Source: Pseudomonadota bacterium (GTDB lineage: Bacteria; Pseudomonadota; Alphaproteobacteria; Sphingomonadales; Sphingomonadaceae). From it: DNA of 64,000 nt. The notes under the pieces were generated by a model, which made no database searches, was not told the origin of the DNA, and worked only from the letters and a program-made list of their open reading frames with translations. Numbering within the stretch: position 1 is the first letter of the stretch; the number at the start of each line of letters is the position of its first letter. The stretch lies in contig JAEXAY010000021.1 in NCBI GenBank assembly GCA_023457895.1, positions 142,134-206,133 of the forward strand, given 5' to 3'. The position numbers were made by a program, and so were the translations under genes. This document shows positions 43,129-52,024 of the stretch, one piece after another.

Positions 43129-43770
43129 TCAGCGGCGTTTTCGACGTAAAATTACATAGAGCGCGCCGTGGCCGCCATCACGCGGATGCGCATTGCGCAC
43201 ACCCGCAATCATCGGTGCGTGGCGGGAATGAACCAGCCAGTCAGCGATCGAGGCGCGGATGATGCCGCGGCGGCGGTGGGGCGCGTCTGCGTGACGGTCA
43301 TGATCCGGCCGCTCCTTGCCGGTCACCACGAGCAGAACGCGGAGATCATCGGCAATCGCGTCCGCAAGCGCGCGCTCAAGCAGTGCGTGCGCCTGATCGA
43401 GTGTATAGCCGTGAAGATCGATACTGCGTTCGGGCCGGATGGCGCCCCTGCGGAAGCGCCGGTCCCAGCCGCCATCGAGAGTGGCATTGCCGGGCTGCAT
43501 CGGGTGCGCAGAAGAATGGGCATGGCCGGTGGAAATAAGACTCGAGGCGCCGTGCGGATGGCGCGCCTTGCTCCCGACGGTCCATTCTACCGGTGTCATC
43601 GGCTGGACGGGACGTGGCGGCGCGGGCGTTCGCGGCGCGGCGGGGGCAGCGATCCGCTCCGGCTCGGCCACGGCGTCACGGCGTCGGCGGCCTGCAAGCG
43701 GCGTCACCGTCTCGGCAACGCGCCGCCACTGCGCCTTTTCTTCCGGATCAAGGCCGCGCGGCGGCTTCAC
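43129..43770 (-). CDS. Smr/MutS2 C-terminal domain protein
   Basis: 213 residues. The first 100 are Pro/Ala/Arg-rich and probably disordered. The Smr domain follows with SIDLHGYTLDQAHALLERAL (DLHG at 118-121), LLVVTGKE and DGGHGALYVILRR. Smr domains are structure-selective or nicking nucleases acting on DNA or RNA. The GTG start is 17 bp from the mltA stop; together with the Tim44-like gene they form the minus-strand run next to secB often seen in alphaproteobacteria. Confidence 0.88.
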   Translation of the reverse strand: MKPPRGLDPEEKAQWRRVAETVTPLAGRRRRDAVAEPERIAAPAAPRTPAPPRPVQPMTPVEWTVGSKARHPHGASSLISTGHAHSSAHPMQPGNATLDGGWDRRFRRGAIRPERSIDLHGYTLDQAHALLERALADAIADDLRVLLVVTGKERPDHDRHADAPHRRRGIIRASIADWLVHSRHAPMIAGVRNAHPRDGGHGALYVILRRKRR

Positions 43771-43787
43771 GGGATGCGACTGTCATT

Positions 43788-45029
43788 TCACGGTTGCGGA
43801 GCAGCGAGCAGCCGCGCCGCAGCGGCCTTGGGCAGCAGGATCAACCCGCTGCCGCGCCCGCTCATCCCGCCTGCGATCGTCCGTGCCTCCGCCCCGGTGC
43901 CCCAGAAGGTATCGACCCGGTTCGCCCCCTTGATCGCGCCGCCGGTGTCCTGCGCCACCCACAGCCCGTCGGCTTCGTTACGATCAAGGTCGAGCCATAT
44001 CGGCGCGCCGAGCGGGATGAATTTGGGATCCGCCGCCACCGTGACGCGGCCGATCACCTCGGTTCCGATCGCACCGACGGCATTGCCCTTCAACTCGCGG
44101 AAGAAAATATAGCTCTTGTTTTCGTCCATGACTTTTGCGCCGCGCACCGGGTCCGCGCGCAAATAGTCCATGATGCCCTGCATCGACGTCTGGCCGGGGC
44201 CCAGCTCGCCGCGATCCTTGAGCAGCTTGCCGATCCCGACATAATCCCGGCCATTCCCACCATCATAGCCGATCCGCATGATCGACCCATCGGGCAGCCG
44301 CAAATTGCCCGAGCCCTGGATGTGGAGGAAGAAGAGTTCGACCGGATCGGCGGCCCATGCGAGTTCCAGGCCCTTGCCCGCCAGCACGCCGTTCACGATA
44401 TCCGCGCGGCTGTAATAGGGAACAAATTTCCCATCCGCCACGCGCCCGCTGATGCGCTTGCCCTTCCATTCCTCCTCGAACAGGCCGAGATCGACGCGGA
44501 CGATATCGGGTGGAGCCTTGTAGATCGGCGTGTCATAGCCCGGGCGGCGCGTGCGCGATCCGGCAATTTCCGGAATGAAATATCCGGTCGCGAACGCCTT
44601 GCCCTCGCCGATCCGGACGGGCGTGAAATAGCCGCGGAAAAACTCGCGCGCATCGCCGCCATAGGCTTTGGCCGCCGCGCAGGCCGCGTTCCAGTCCGCA
44701 TTCTGGGTAAGACCGCTGGTATCGGTGCGCCGCAGCAAGGCCGGGCAGCTCACCGCGAACGCATTGAGCGCAGCGCTCGCCTTTTCGGCGGTCACACCCA
44801 GGGCGTCAAAATCCTGCGCTGCAAAAACCCCGGCCTCGCGCGCATTGGCGGGTGCAGGCGGCGTGGCGGGCGCGGGCGGCGTGGCAGGTGCGGGAGCCGG
44901 TGTTTCCGGCGCTCCGGACGGCGGCGGCACCGGCTGCGGGGCAGGCGGAACCGCGGCACAGGCTGCCAATGCGAGCGACAGGAGCCCGGCGCCAAGCAAT
45001 CGTGCCGTCCTGATATATTCCGTCCTCAT
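43788..45029 (-). CDS. mltA: membrane-bound lytic murein transglycosylase A
   Basis: 413 residues from the ATG at 45027-45029, with AGGG about 7 bases upstream. The lipoprotein signal LLSLALAAC places lipidation near residue 24. A Pro/Ala repeat linker (APAPATPPAPATPPAPAN) follows. The catalytic region shows FFRGYFTPVRIGEGKAFATGYF, RADIVNGVLAGKGLELAW, IQGSGNL and, at the end, VAQDTGGAIKGANRVDTFWG with the catalytic aspartate. It cleaves glycan strands to 1,6-anhydromuropeptides at the outer membrane. Confidence 0.94.
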   Translation of the reverse strand: MRTEYIRTARLLGAGLLSLALAACAAVPPAPQPVPPPSGAPETPAPAPATPPAPATPPAPANAREAGVFAAQDFDALGVTAEKASAALNAFAVSCPALLRRTDTSGLTQNADWNAACAAAKAYGGDAREFFRGYFTPVRIGEGKAFATGYFIPEIAGSRTRRPGYDTPIYKAPPDIVRVDLGLFEEEWKGKRISGRVADGKFVPYYSRADIVNGVLAGKGLELAWAADPVELFFLHIQGSGNLRLPDGSIMRIGYDGGNGRDYVGIGKLLKDRGELGPGQTSMQGIMDYLRADPVRGAKVMDENKSYIFFRELKGNAVGAIGTEVIGRVTVAADPKFIPLGAPIWLDLDRNEADGLWVAQDTGGAIKGANRVDTFWGTGAEARTIAGGMSGRGSGLILLPKAAAARLLAAPQP

Positions 45030-45070
45030 GCCATGCCCTTTTCGCGTAATCTTCAAGGGCGTCAGCTGAA

Positions 45071-45739
45071 TCAGGCCTCGTCGGTTTCGTCAAGCTTCCA
45101 GTTTGGATCGCGATCCGAAATGTTGCGGGAGAAGGTCCACACATCATGCGTTTCGACGGCATCGGTGAGCGAGCCGGCCAGCACCTTGCCATCCTTGTCG
45201 CGCGTCACCGCCGCGATATCGGCGTCGATCCGGACGGTAATACGGGCCAGGCCGCGATAAAGCTCGGCATCGCTGATGATCGCGTTTTCGATCGCGACCA
45301 AACGGTTATCGAGCCTTTCGCCGCGCGCGTCGCGATCGGCGATCGCTTCGGAGAAAGCGGCGAACGTGTCCTCGTCGGTCAGCGCGCGCAGCGTCTCCTT
45401 GTCGCCCTTCCAATAGGCCTCGAGGATCATGCGATAAGCAGCCTTGGCGCCATCGAGGAACTGGCCGACGCTGAAATTGCGGTCGGCCGAAAGAATATCG
45501 CGGATGCCGCGCTCGGCCGCCGGCTCGTAGACCATCTCGGCCGGCGCAAAGCCGGCGTTTGGCGCAAGCGGGCCGGCTTCAGGTACCGGGCGGGCAATCG
45601 GGGGCACCGTCCGCTCTTCGGGACGAACATCACCGCGCGGCAATTCCTGTTCGTGGCCGGTGCGCTTGCCGAGCAGCGTATAAAGGCGAAAGCCGAGGAA
45701 GGCCGCCAGTGCTGCAAGGATGATGATGGTACCGCTCAT
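45071..45739 (-). CDS. Tim44/TimA-family membrane protein
   Basis: 222 residues from the ATG at 45737-45739. One N-terminal transmembrane helix (TIIILAALAAFLGFRLYTLLG), a charged Pro-rich linker (about 24-65), then a Tim44-like domain with FSVGQFLDGAKAAYRMILEAYWKGD and DAELYRGLARITVRI. The C-terminus is VETHDVWTFSRNISDRDPNW. It is related to the mitochondrial import component Tim44; in bacteria its role is poorly known, likely an adaptor at the inner membrane. Divergent from secB, upstream of mltA. Confidence 0.88.
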   Translation of the reverse strand: MSGTIIILAALAAFLGFRLYTLLGKRTGHEQELPRGDVRPEERTVPPIARPVPEAGPLAPNAGFAPAEMVYEPAAERGIRDILSADRNFSVGQFLDGAKAAYRMILEAYWKGDKETLRALTDEDTFAAFSEAIADRDARGERLDNRLVAIENAIISDAELYRGLARITVRIDADIAAVTRDKDGKVLAGSLTDAVETHDVWTFSRNISDRDPNWKLDETDEA

Positions 45740-46050
45740 GTCCGCCTTTTTCCCGTCCTGGCAGGTCGTCCCTGCCCGATTCACAGCCCTTCCGACGCGC
45801 GTCGGCCGGAGTCGGCTGTACCGCCTGTTTCAGCGTTTCAACGCCTACATAGGCAATGTGTTGCCATGTTTCAAATGAACTTAGGTCGATGGCGGTTTCC
45901 GCAAGATGAATATGCGGCATTTTTTCGGTATCATGCCCCTTTTTGTTGTGAAGCGCGCAGGCTCCTGATAATCGCGCCTCACATATCGCCTCCGGGCGCA
46001 AGGCTTCCTTGAAACAATCCGATCCCGTAACAGAAAGACTTGGAACCATC
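45740..46050. other. intergenic region between the Tim44-like gene and secB
   Basis: 311 bp that should contain two divergent promoters. There is an AT-rich stretch at about 45915-45955 with TTTTTTCGGTATCATG. Otherwise only short GC repeats (GACGCGCGTC at 45794-45803) are seen. No RNA or small gene recognised. Confidence 0.4.
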
Positions 46051-46560
46051 ATGGCCGACGAACTTCCGCAAAATGCTCCCCTCCCCAATGGCGAAGACAG
46101 TGCGCCCGCCATCGGCCTCATCTCGCAATATGTGAAGGACCTGTCGTTCGAAAATCCGTCGGCGCCCGTGGTGTTCCAGTGGACCAGCCAGCCACAGGTT
46201 GACATCCAGTTCAACATCGGCACCCAGCAGGTCGGTGAAGACGTGCATGAATCGGTCCTTAAGATCGACATCACCGCCACCCATCCGGAAGGCAAGGCAT
46301 TCATCGTCGATTTGTCCTACGCCGGACTGTTCGGCATCCGTAACGTGCCCGAGGACCAGATCCAGGCATTCATGCTGGCCGAAGCCCCCCGCATCCTGTT
46401 CCCCTTCGCCCGCCGCGTGGTCGCCGATGCCGTGCGCGACGGCGGCTTTGCCCCGCTGCTGCTCGATCCGATCGACTTTGCCGGCATGTATGTGCAGCAG
46501 CAGGAAGCGATGCAGGAGCAGCAAGGCGCGGGCGAAGACGCCTCTGCGGGCAACGCCTGA
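46051..46560 (+). CDS. secB: protein-export chaperone SecB
   Basis: 169 residues from the ATG at 46051. SecB keeps preproteins unfolded and delivers them to SecA. The core is clear: ISQYVKDLSFENPSAP, QPQVDIQFNIGTQQ, ESVLKIDITAT, FIVDLSYAGLFGI and the conserved MLAEAPRILFPFARRVVADAVRDGGFAPLLLDPIDF. The C-terminus is an acidic, Gln-rich tail. A longer frame from 46009 lacks a ribosome site. It is divergent from the Tim44-like/mltA cluster. Confidence 0.96.
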   Translation: MADELPQNAPLPNGEDSAPAIGLISQYVKDLSFENPSAPVVFQWTSQPQVDIQFNIGTQQVGEDVHESVLKIDITATHPEGKAFIVDLSYAGLFGIRNVPEDQIQAFMLAEAPRILFPFARRVVADAVRDGGFAPLLLDPIDFAGMYVQQQEAMQEQQGAGEDASAGNA

Positions 46561-46626
46561 GACCGGCGCCAGGCGTCCGCTCAGGCGGATGCCCCGCCCC
46601 TTTGTCGCACCGGCGCAGCGGCTGAC

Positions 46627-48246
46627 ATGAACCTCATCAAGGCCACCGGAACCATTGGCGGGCTGACCCTCATCAGCCGCGTCGCGGGGCTTGCCCGCGA
46701 CATGCTCGCGGCGAGCTATGTCGGTGCAGGGCTTGCCTCCGACGCCTTTCAGGTCGCCTGGCGGCTTCCCAACATGTTCCGCGCGCTGTTTGCCGAAGGG
46801 GCGTTCGCGGCCGTGTTCGTGCCGCTGTTCAACCGCACCATGGCCGAAGGCGATGCAGAGGAAGAAGGCAGCGGCCATGCCAAGGCGATCGCATTCGCGA
46901 GCCAGGTGCTCTCCGCGCTGCTTCCGTTCCTGATCCTTTTCACCCTCATCTTCATCGCGGCTGCGGTGTGGATCGTCTATGCGATCACCGGCGGCTTTCC
47001 CGATGGAGGCCCGGCGAAGTTCGACCTTGCTGTCAACCTCACCCGCATCACCTTCCCCTATCTCGCGCTGATCTCGGTCGTCAGCCTGCTCGGCGGCATC
47101 CTCAACAGCCTCAACCGCTTCTGGGTCAATGCCGCCGCACCGATCCTGCTCAACATCTGCATGATCATTGCGCTCATCTTCTTCCACGGCGACAGCCCGG
47201 AGGAGACAGTGTATGTCCAGGCCATCGCGGTGACCGTCTCGGGCGTGCTCCAGCTTGCGTGGTTATGGTGGTCGTGCGTGCGTGCCGGGGTGCGTTTGCG
47301 GCTGCAACGGCCCCAGCTCAGCCCCAAGGTCAGGGAGATGCTGCGGCTGATCGGTCCTGCGGCCATCGGACAGGGCGCCATCCAGATCAACCTTGTCATT
47401 TCGACCGCGCTCGCCGCGCAATTCCTCGCGCAAGGGGCGATCAGCTATATCTACTATGCCGACCGGCTGAACCAGCTCCCGCTCGGCCTGATCGGCATCG
47501 GCATCGGGACCGTGATCCTGCCCAGCCTGTCGCGCCTCATCGGCGGCGGCTATGAAGAGGAGGCCAAGACCCAGCAGAATCGCGCGATGGAACTGGCGCT
47601 GTTTCTCTCGCTACCGGCAGCGGTCGCGCTGGTCGTATCCGCTTTCCCGATCGTGCGCGGTGTGTTCGAACATGGTCACTTCCTGCCCCGCGACACCGCC
47701 GGCACCGCCGCCGTGCTCGCCGCCTTTTCCTATGGCGTTCCGGCCTATGTCCTCATCAAGGTGCTGACGCCGGGCTTCTATGCGCGCACCGATACGAAAA
47801 CCCCGGTGCGAATTGCGCTCGTCGCGATGCTGGTCAATCTCGGGCTCAACCTCCTGTTCATCCTTGTCCTGAAGCAGGGCGTCGAAAGCATCGCCATCTC
47901 GACCGCCATTGCCGCCTGGGTCAATTTCGCCCTGCTTTACTGGGTGCTCCACCGGCGCGGCCAGTTCCGCTTTGATGGCCGTTTCACCGGCAAGGCGCTG
48001 CGGATCATGCTCGCAGCCGCCGCAATGGGCGTCGCCTTGTGGTTCCTCAACCCTTATGCCGTGCCCTGGATGACCGGTCCCCTTGCCGCCCGGGTCATCG
48101 CGCTGTCGATCCTCGTCGGCATCGGGCTCGTCGTCTACATCATCGCCACTTTCGCTTTCCGCGCCTATACGCTAGGCGAACTCAAGGCCGCGCTGCGTCG
48201 CCAGCCTGCCCCTGCCGCCACCCCTCCAGCCACTGAAGAAAGCTGA
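46627..48246 (+). CDS. murJ: lipid II flippase MurJ
   Basis: 539 residues with about 14 transmembrane segments. The signature start TIGGLTLISRVAGLARDMLAASYVG and SDAFQVAWRLPNMFRALFAEGAFAAVFVPLF is diagnostic of MurJ/MviN. Later comes GILNSLNRFWVNAAAPILLN and AYVLIKVLTPGFYARTDTKTP. It flips lipid II across the inner membrane for peptidoglycan assembly. trpS follows after 6 bp, so they are probably co-transcribed. Confidence 0.97.
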   Translation: MNLIKATGTIGGLTLISRVAGLARDMLAASYVGAGLASDAFQVAWRLPNMFRALFAEGAFAAVFVPLFNRTMAEGDAEEEGSGHAKAIAFASQVLSALLPFLILFTLIFIAAAVWIVYAITGGFPDGGPAKFDLAVNLTRITFPYLALISVVSLLGGILNSLNRFWVNAAAPILLNICMIIALIFFHGDSPEETVYVQAIAVTVSGVLQLAWLWWSCVRAGVRLRLQRPQLSPKVREMLRLIGPAAIGQGAIQINLVISTALAAQFLAQGAISYIYYADRLNQLPLGLIGIGIGTVILPSLSRLIGGGYEEEAKTQQNRAMELALFLSLPAAVALVVSAFPIVRGVFEHGHFLPRDTAGTAAVLAAFSYGVPAYVLIKVLTPGFYARTDTKTPVRIALVAMLVNLGLNLLFILVLKQGVESIAISTAIAAWVNFALLYWVLHRRGQFRFDGRFTGKALRIMLAAAAMGVALWFLNPYAVPWMTGPLAARVIALSILVGIGLVVYIIATFAFRAYTLGELKAALRRQPAPAATPPATEES

Positions 48247-48252
48247 TCCTCC

Positions 48253-49260
48253 ATGCGCGTCGTCTCCGGCATCCAGCCTACCGGCAATCTCCACCTCGGC
48301 AATTATCTGGGGGCGATCAAGCAGTGGGCCGAAATGCAGGACGATCTTGCTGCCAAGGGGCATGACTGCCTGTTCTTCCTCGCCGACCTTCATGCGATCA
48401 CGCTGTTCAACAGCGCGGACGAGATGCGCCAGAATGTGCGCGATATGACCGCCGCGCTCATCGCCTGCGGTATCGACCCCGAAAAGTCGATCCTGTTCAA
48501 CCAGACCCGCGTCCCCGAACATAGCGAGATGGCGTGGCTGCTGTCTTGTGTCGCCCGGGTCGGATGGCTCAACCGCATGACCCAGTTCAAGGAAAAATCG
48601 GGCAAGAATCGCGAAGGCGCGAGCGTCGGCCTTTATACCTATCCCGTGCTGATGGCCGGCGACGTGCTGCTCTATAACGCCACCCATGTACCGGTCGGCG
48701 ACGACCAGAAGCAGCATCTCGAACTGGCGCGCGACATCGCGATCAAGTTCAACCAGGATTATGGCGTTGATCTCTTCGTCCAGCCCGAACCGATGATTCC
48801 GCCGACCGCCGCGCGGATCATGAGCCTGCGCGACGGCACCGCCAAAATGTCGAAGTCGGACCCTTCCGACATGGCGCGGATCAACTTGAGCGACGATGAC
48901 GATGCGATCGCGCAAAAGGTCAAGAAAGCCAAGAGCGACCCCGAACTGCTCCCCGCCACCTATGCCGAACTCGCCGACCGCCCCGAAGCGAAGAACCTTG
49001 TCGGCATCTATGCCGCACTGTCGGGCGAAAGCGCCGATCAGGTCTGCGCCCGCTTTGCCGGGCAGGGCTTCGGCGCGTTCAAGCCTGCACTCGCAGAGGT
49101 GCTGGTCGAAGCCTTGCGTCCTATCCGCACCCGGTATGTTGAACTGCGCGCCGACCACGCCGCAATCGACGCCGCGCTGGAACAGGGTGCCGCCCGCGCC
49201 CGCGCGTTGGCAAAACCCCGTCTCAAGGCGGTGCAGGACGCGATGGGTTTGTTCGGGTAA
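48253..49260 (+). CDS. trpS: tryptophanyl-tRNA synthetase
   Basis: 335 residues. Class I synthetase: the HIGH-equivalent is in GIQPTGNLHLGNYLGAIKQW, and the KMSKS loop is DGTAKMSKSDPSDMARI. FFLADLHAITLF and PVGDDQKQHLELARDIA are also typical. It charges tRNA-Trp. It starts 6 bp after murJ. No terminator with a T tract is visible downstream, but a large structured element begins about 35 bp after the stop. Confidence 0.97.
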   Translation: MRVVSGIQPTGNLHLGNYLGAIKQWAEMQDDLAAKGHDCLFFLADLHAITLFNSADEMRQNVRDMTAALIACGIDPEKSILFNQTRVPEHSEMAWLLSCVARVGWLNRMTQFKEKSGKNREGASVGLYTYPVLMAGDVLLYNATHVPVGDDQKQHLELARDIAIKFNQDYGVDLFVQPEPMIPPTAARIMSLRDGTAKMSKSDPSDMARINLSDDDDAIAQKVKKAKSDPELLPATYAELADRPEAKNLVGIYAALSGESADQVCARFAGQGFGAFKPALAEVLVEALRPIRTRYVELRADHAAIDAALEQGAARARALAKPRLKAVQDAMGLFG

Positions 49261-49294
49261 ATCATCGCGTCCTCCGGGGAGCGGCAAAACTCTG

Positions 49295-49412
49295 CGGCGG
49301 AAGGATACGGGACGCCCATAACTGCGATGTTGCGCCGGACGAAATATCCTGTCCTACACGCTGCTGTTGCTGCTTTACACGCGAATCGCAGACGCTCCCG
49401 GTTCCTTCGCCG
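49295..49412. ncRNA. candidate structured RNA or leader element
   Basis: Four successive helices close the same long hairpin: CGGCG/CGCCG (49295-49299 with 49408-49412), AAGGA/TCCTT (49301-49305 with 49403-49407), CGGGA/TCCCG (49308-49312 with 49396-49400) and CTGCGAT/ATCGCAG (49322-49328 with 49385-49391). A further GGAC/GTCC hairpin lies inside. About 120 nt of interrupted helix resembles 6S-like or leader RNAs, but no known family sequence was recognised and the strand is unclear. Confidence 0.4.
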
Positions 49413-49772
49413 AGCCGTGCGGGCGATCTGGACAAGGGCCCTGCGCTGCCCCGCAAAAAGCGCCAAAGGTTACAGGAGTGCATGAACAAAAAATGCTACA
49501 TCCTGTGTCTTTTGTAACTTTTAAACCGGCCCGCGGCGCGTTGTTTTCCGCCACCCGGCCCCGCGGTCGCACAGGGCTGTAACAAAGCTTTCATTTTCAC
49601 TTCACCGCTGTTCAAACACTATTCATCGCCTTATGCTTATGCATGCACCATCACGGGTTGCCGCTGAGCGTTTTCTTTTGAGCACCTTCGGTCCGGCCTG
49701 CCGGGGCACGGGAGAGGGAGAGCAGGAACAGATCAGCCAAGCGGGCACACCCGCCTTTGGAGGTAAGTGAAG
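49413..49772. other. intergenic region before the DUF4136 gene
   Basis: 360 bp without a gene. It contains AT-rich patches around 49480-49520 and 49570-49650 that are probably the promoter region of the DUF4136 gene. A GGAGG ribosome site lies at 49759-49763. Nothing else is recognised. Confidence 0.4.
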
Positions 49773-50465
49773 ATGTCAAACGTTACGCTATTGCGCCGGG
49801 TTGCCAAGGCTGCCGCGCCGCTCGCCCTGCTGACGCTGGGCGCGTGCGCAACGCCGTTTCAGGCGAATGTCCAGCGTTTCCAGCAGATGCCGCCCGCGCA
49901 GGGACAAACCTTTACGGTGACGGCGCCGAATCCCGATATGGCCAATGGGCTTGAGTTCCGCCACTATGCCGATCTTGTCTCGCAGAAGATGACGGCGCTC
50001 GGTTATCGTCCGGCTGCCGGCACGGCCGCCGACCTTACGGTCAAGATCGACTATGGTGTCGACAAGGGCCGCGAGCGCGTGGTGCGGGACAGCTTCTATG
50101 ATTATGATCCCTTCTGGGGTCCGTGGGGCCGCTCCTATTATGGCCGTCCCTGGGGTTATGGCAGCTATTGGGGCCCCTATGGCTATTATGGCCGACCCTA
50201 TATGATGGGCTGGAACGATCCGTTCCTTTACGGTTCGGGCTGGGGTCCAAGCGTTCGTGCCTATACGGTCTATCAGAGCCAGTTCGGCATGCAGATCGAG
50301 CGGACGGGCTCCAAGGAACGCCTGTTCGAAGGATCGGCCGAGGCCTTGAGCCGCGACAATGATCTCACCCATCTGGTGCCGAACCTTATCGACGCGATGT
50401 TCACCGGCTTCCCCGGCAACAGCGGCGAGAAAGTCCGGATCGCGGTGGCGCCGAAGAAGAAGTAA
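49773..50465 (+). CDS. DUF4136 lipoprotein
   Basis: 230 residues from the ATG at 49773 (GGAGG nine bases upstream). The signal KAAAPLALLTLGAC ends in a lipobox with the cysteine near residue 25. The DUF4136 pattern follows: LEFRHYADLVSQKMTALGYRPA and LTVKIDYGVD. Between about residues 110 and 160 is a Tyr/Gly/Trp-rich stretch (WGRSYYGRPWGYGSYWGPYG). Then the domain resumes with MQIERTGSKERLFEGSAEA. Probably envelope-located; function unknown. Confidence 0.85.
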   Translation: MSNVTLLRRVAKAAAPLALLTLGACATPFQANVQRFQQMPPAQGQTFTVTAPNPDMANGLEFRHYADLVSQKMTALGYRPAAGTAADLTVKIDYGVDKGRERVVRDSFYDYDPFWGPWGRSYYGRPWGYGSYWGPYGYYGRPYMMGWNDPFLYGSGWGPSVRAYTVYQSQFGMQIERTGSKERLFEGSAEALSRDNDLTHLVPNLIDAMFTGFPGNSGEKVRIAVAPKKK

Positions 50466-50488
50466 GAACCGCACATAAACTATTGAAA

Positions 50489-50520
50489 AAGGGCCTGATC
50501 CGATGGTGGATCAGGCCCTT
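50489..50520. terminator. bidirectional terminator between the DUF4136 gene and dnaA
   Basis: A perfect 13-bp stem AAGGGCCTGATCC/GGATCAGGCCCTT with a 6-base loop. The minus strand continues TTTTTC, giving a strong terminator for dnaA; the plus side has ATTGTTG. Confidence 0.88.
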
Positions 50521-50584
50521 ATTGTTGAGCGAATCCTTGACCCTTCCTCACTGGGAAGCTGGTCTCGCTGAAAGGCGTGCGTGG

Positions 50585-52024
50585 CTAAACCTCAAGCGCG
50601 CGGCGGATCCGATCGATATCGCTGTCGATCGCAGGATCGCTCACCCGCAGGCTTTCGATGGTGCGGATTGCGTGAATCACGGTCGAATGGTCGCGGCCGC
50701 CGAACTTGCGGCCGATTTCCGGATAGGAGCGCGGCGTCAGCGTCTTGGCGAGATACATCGCGATCTGGCGCGGCCTGGCCACCTCGCGGGCACGGCGCTT
50801 GGACGACATCTCCATACGGTCGAGCTTGTAATGCGCACAGACCGCGCGCTGGATGTCGTCGATGCTGATCCGGGCGCGGCTGGAACGGGCGCTTTCGGCC
50901 AGCCGGTCGCGCGCCAGATCGAGGCTGATCGTCGCATCGGCCAGCGAGGCATAGGCCAGGATCTTGTTAAGAGCGCCTTCCAGCTCACGGATATTACGGG
51001 TGAAATTTGCTGCAAGGAAACGAATCACCTCATCCGGCACATGCGCTTCATGATGGGTCGCGCATTTATGCCGCAGGATCGCTTCGCGCAGTTCAAGATC
51101 CGGCGCGTCGATCTCGGCGACAAGACCGCCCTGAAGCCGCGAGAGCAGACGTGGATCGATTCCGTCGAGCAGATGCGGCGCGCGATCCGCCGCCACCGCC
51201 AGACGTCCGCCCGAGGCCAGTACCTCGTCAATCGTATGGAGCAATTCTTCCTGTGTGGAACCCTTGCCAATGATGAACTGGAGGTCGTCGATCATGAGCA
51301 GATCGGCCGCACGCAACCGCGCCTTGAACGCCGGCATGTCGTTACCGCGCACCGCAGTGACGAACTCGAGCATGAATTTTTCCGCCGACATCATGATGAT
51401 CGCAGCGGCGGGGTTCACCTCAAGATGGGCATGGGCGATGGCGTGCAACAGGTGAGTCTTGCCCTGCCCCGTCCCCGACTGGAGATAGAGCGGGTTGAAC
51501 ATCGGCCGGTCAACAGCCGCCATCCGCCGCGCCGCGTTGAGCGCGAGCACATTGCTGCGGCCGGAAACGAAATTGGCAAAGCTGAGCCGCGGATCGAGCA
51601 ACGGCAACGCCGCCGCGACAGCGGCAAGGCTGGTATCATTGGCGGGAACGGTTTTGACCGGAACGGGTTTGGCCAGTTCGCCAGACCGGGCCACGGTGCC
51701 GAGCTGTGCGACGGCAAGTTCGGTGCATTGCGGCGCACCCACGATGCGAACCGCCGTCACCTGCGGCGCTACGCTGCGCCAGGCAAGCGTCAACCGATCG
51801 AGGAAACGGTCGGCTACCCAATTGGCGGAAAAGCTGGTCTGCGCATAAAGAGTGAGCGTCCCGGTGTCGGAGCAGAAATTCCCGAAGCTGACCGGCTTCA
51901 GCCAATGGTCGAACGCACGAACCCCAATGTCGCGGCGCAAGCCCTGCGCAAGGTCTGCCCACATGGCATCGGTCGGAGCAACTGCGCCGCTACCCGGCAC
52001 TCCTTTCCGCTCCCGATCTGCCAT
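50585..52024 (-). CDS. dnaA: chromosomal replication initiator protein DnaA
   Basis: 479 residues from the ATG at 52022-52024 (GGGG about 9 bases upstream); in-frame ATGs at 52031-52039 and an ATG at 52093 are alternatives. Domain I is near the N-terminus (AFDHWLKPV). The AAA domain has Walker A SGTGQGKTHLLHA and Walker B LLMIDDLQFI. Domain IV has the DNA-binding signature GGRDHSTVIHAIRTI. DnaA opens oriC. The upstream 250-500 bp are unusually rich in GANTC sites. Some alphaproteobacterial DnaA proteins carry the same truncated-looking N-terminus. Confidence 0.95.
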   Translation of the reverse strand: MADRERKGVPGSGAVAPTDAMWADLAQGLRRDIGVRAFDHWLKPVSFGNFCSDTGTLTLYAQTSFSANWVADRFLDRLTLAWRSVAPQVTAVRIVGAPQCTELAVAQLGTVARSGELAKPVPVKTVPANDTSLAAVAAALPLLDPRLSFANFVSGRSNVLALNAARRMAAVDRPMFNPLYLQSGTGQGKTHLLHAIAHAHLEVNPAAAIIMMSAEKFMLEFVTAVRGNDMPAFKARLRAADLLMIDDLQFIIGKGSTQEELLHTIDEVLASGGRLAVAADRAPHLLDGIDPRLLSRLQGGLVAEIDAPDLELREAILRHKCATHHEAHVPDEVIRFLAANFTRNIRELEGALNKILAYASLADATISLDLARDRLAESARSSRARISIDDIQRAVCAHYKLDRMEMSSKRRAREVARPRQIAMYLAKTLTPRSYPEIGRKFGGRDHSTVIHAIRTIESLRVSDPAIDSDIDRIRRALEV

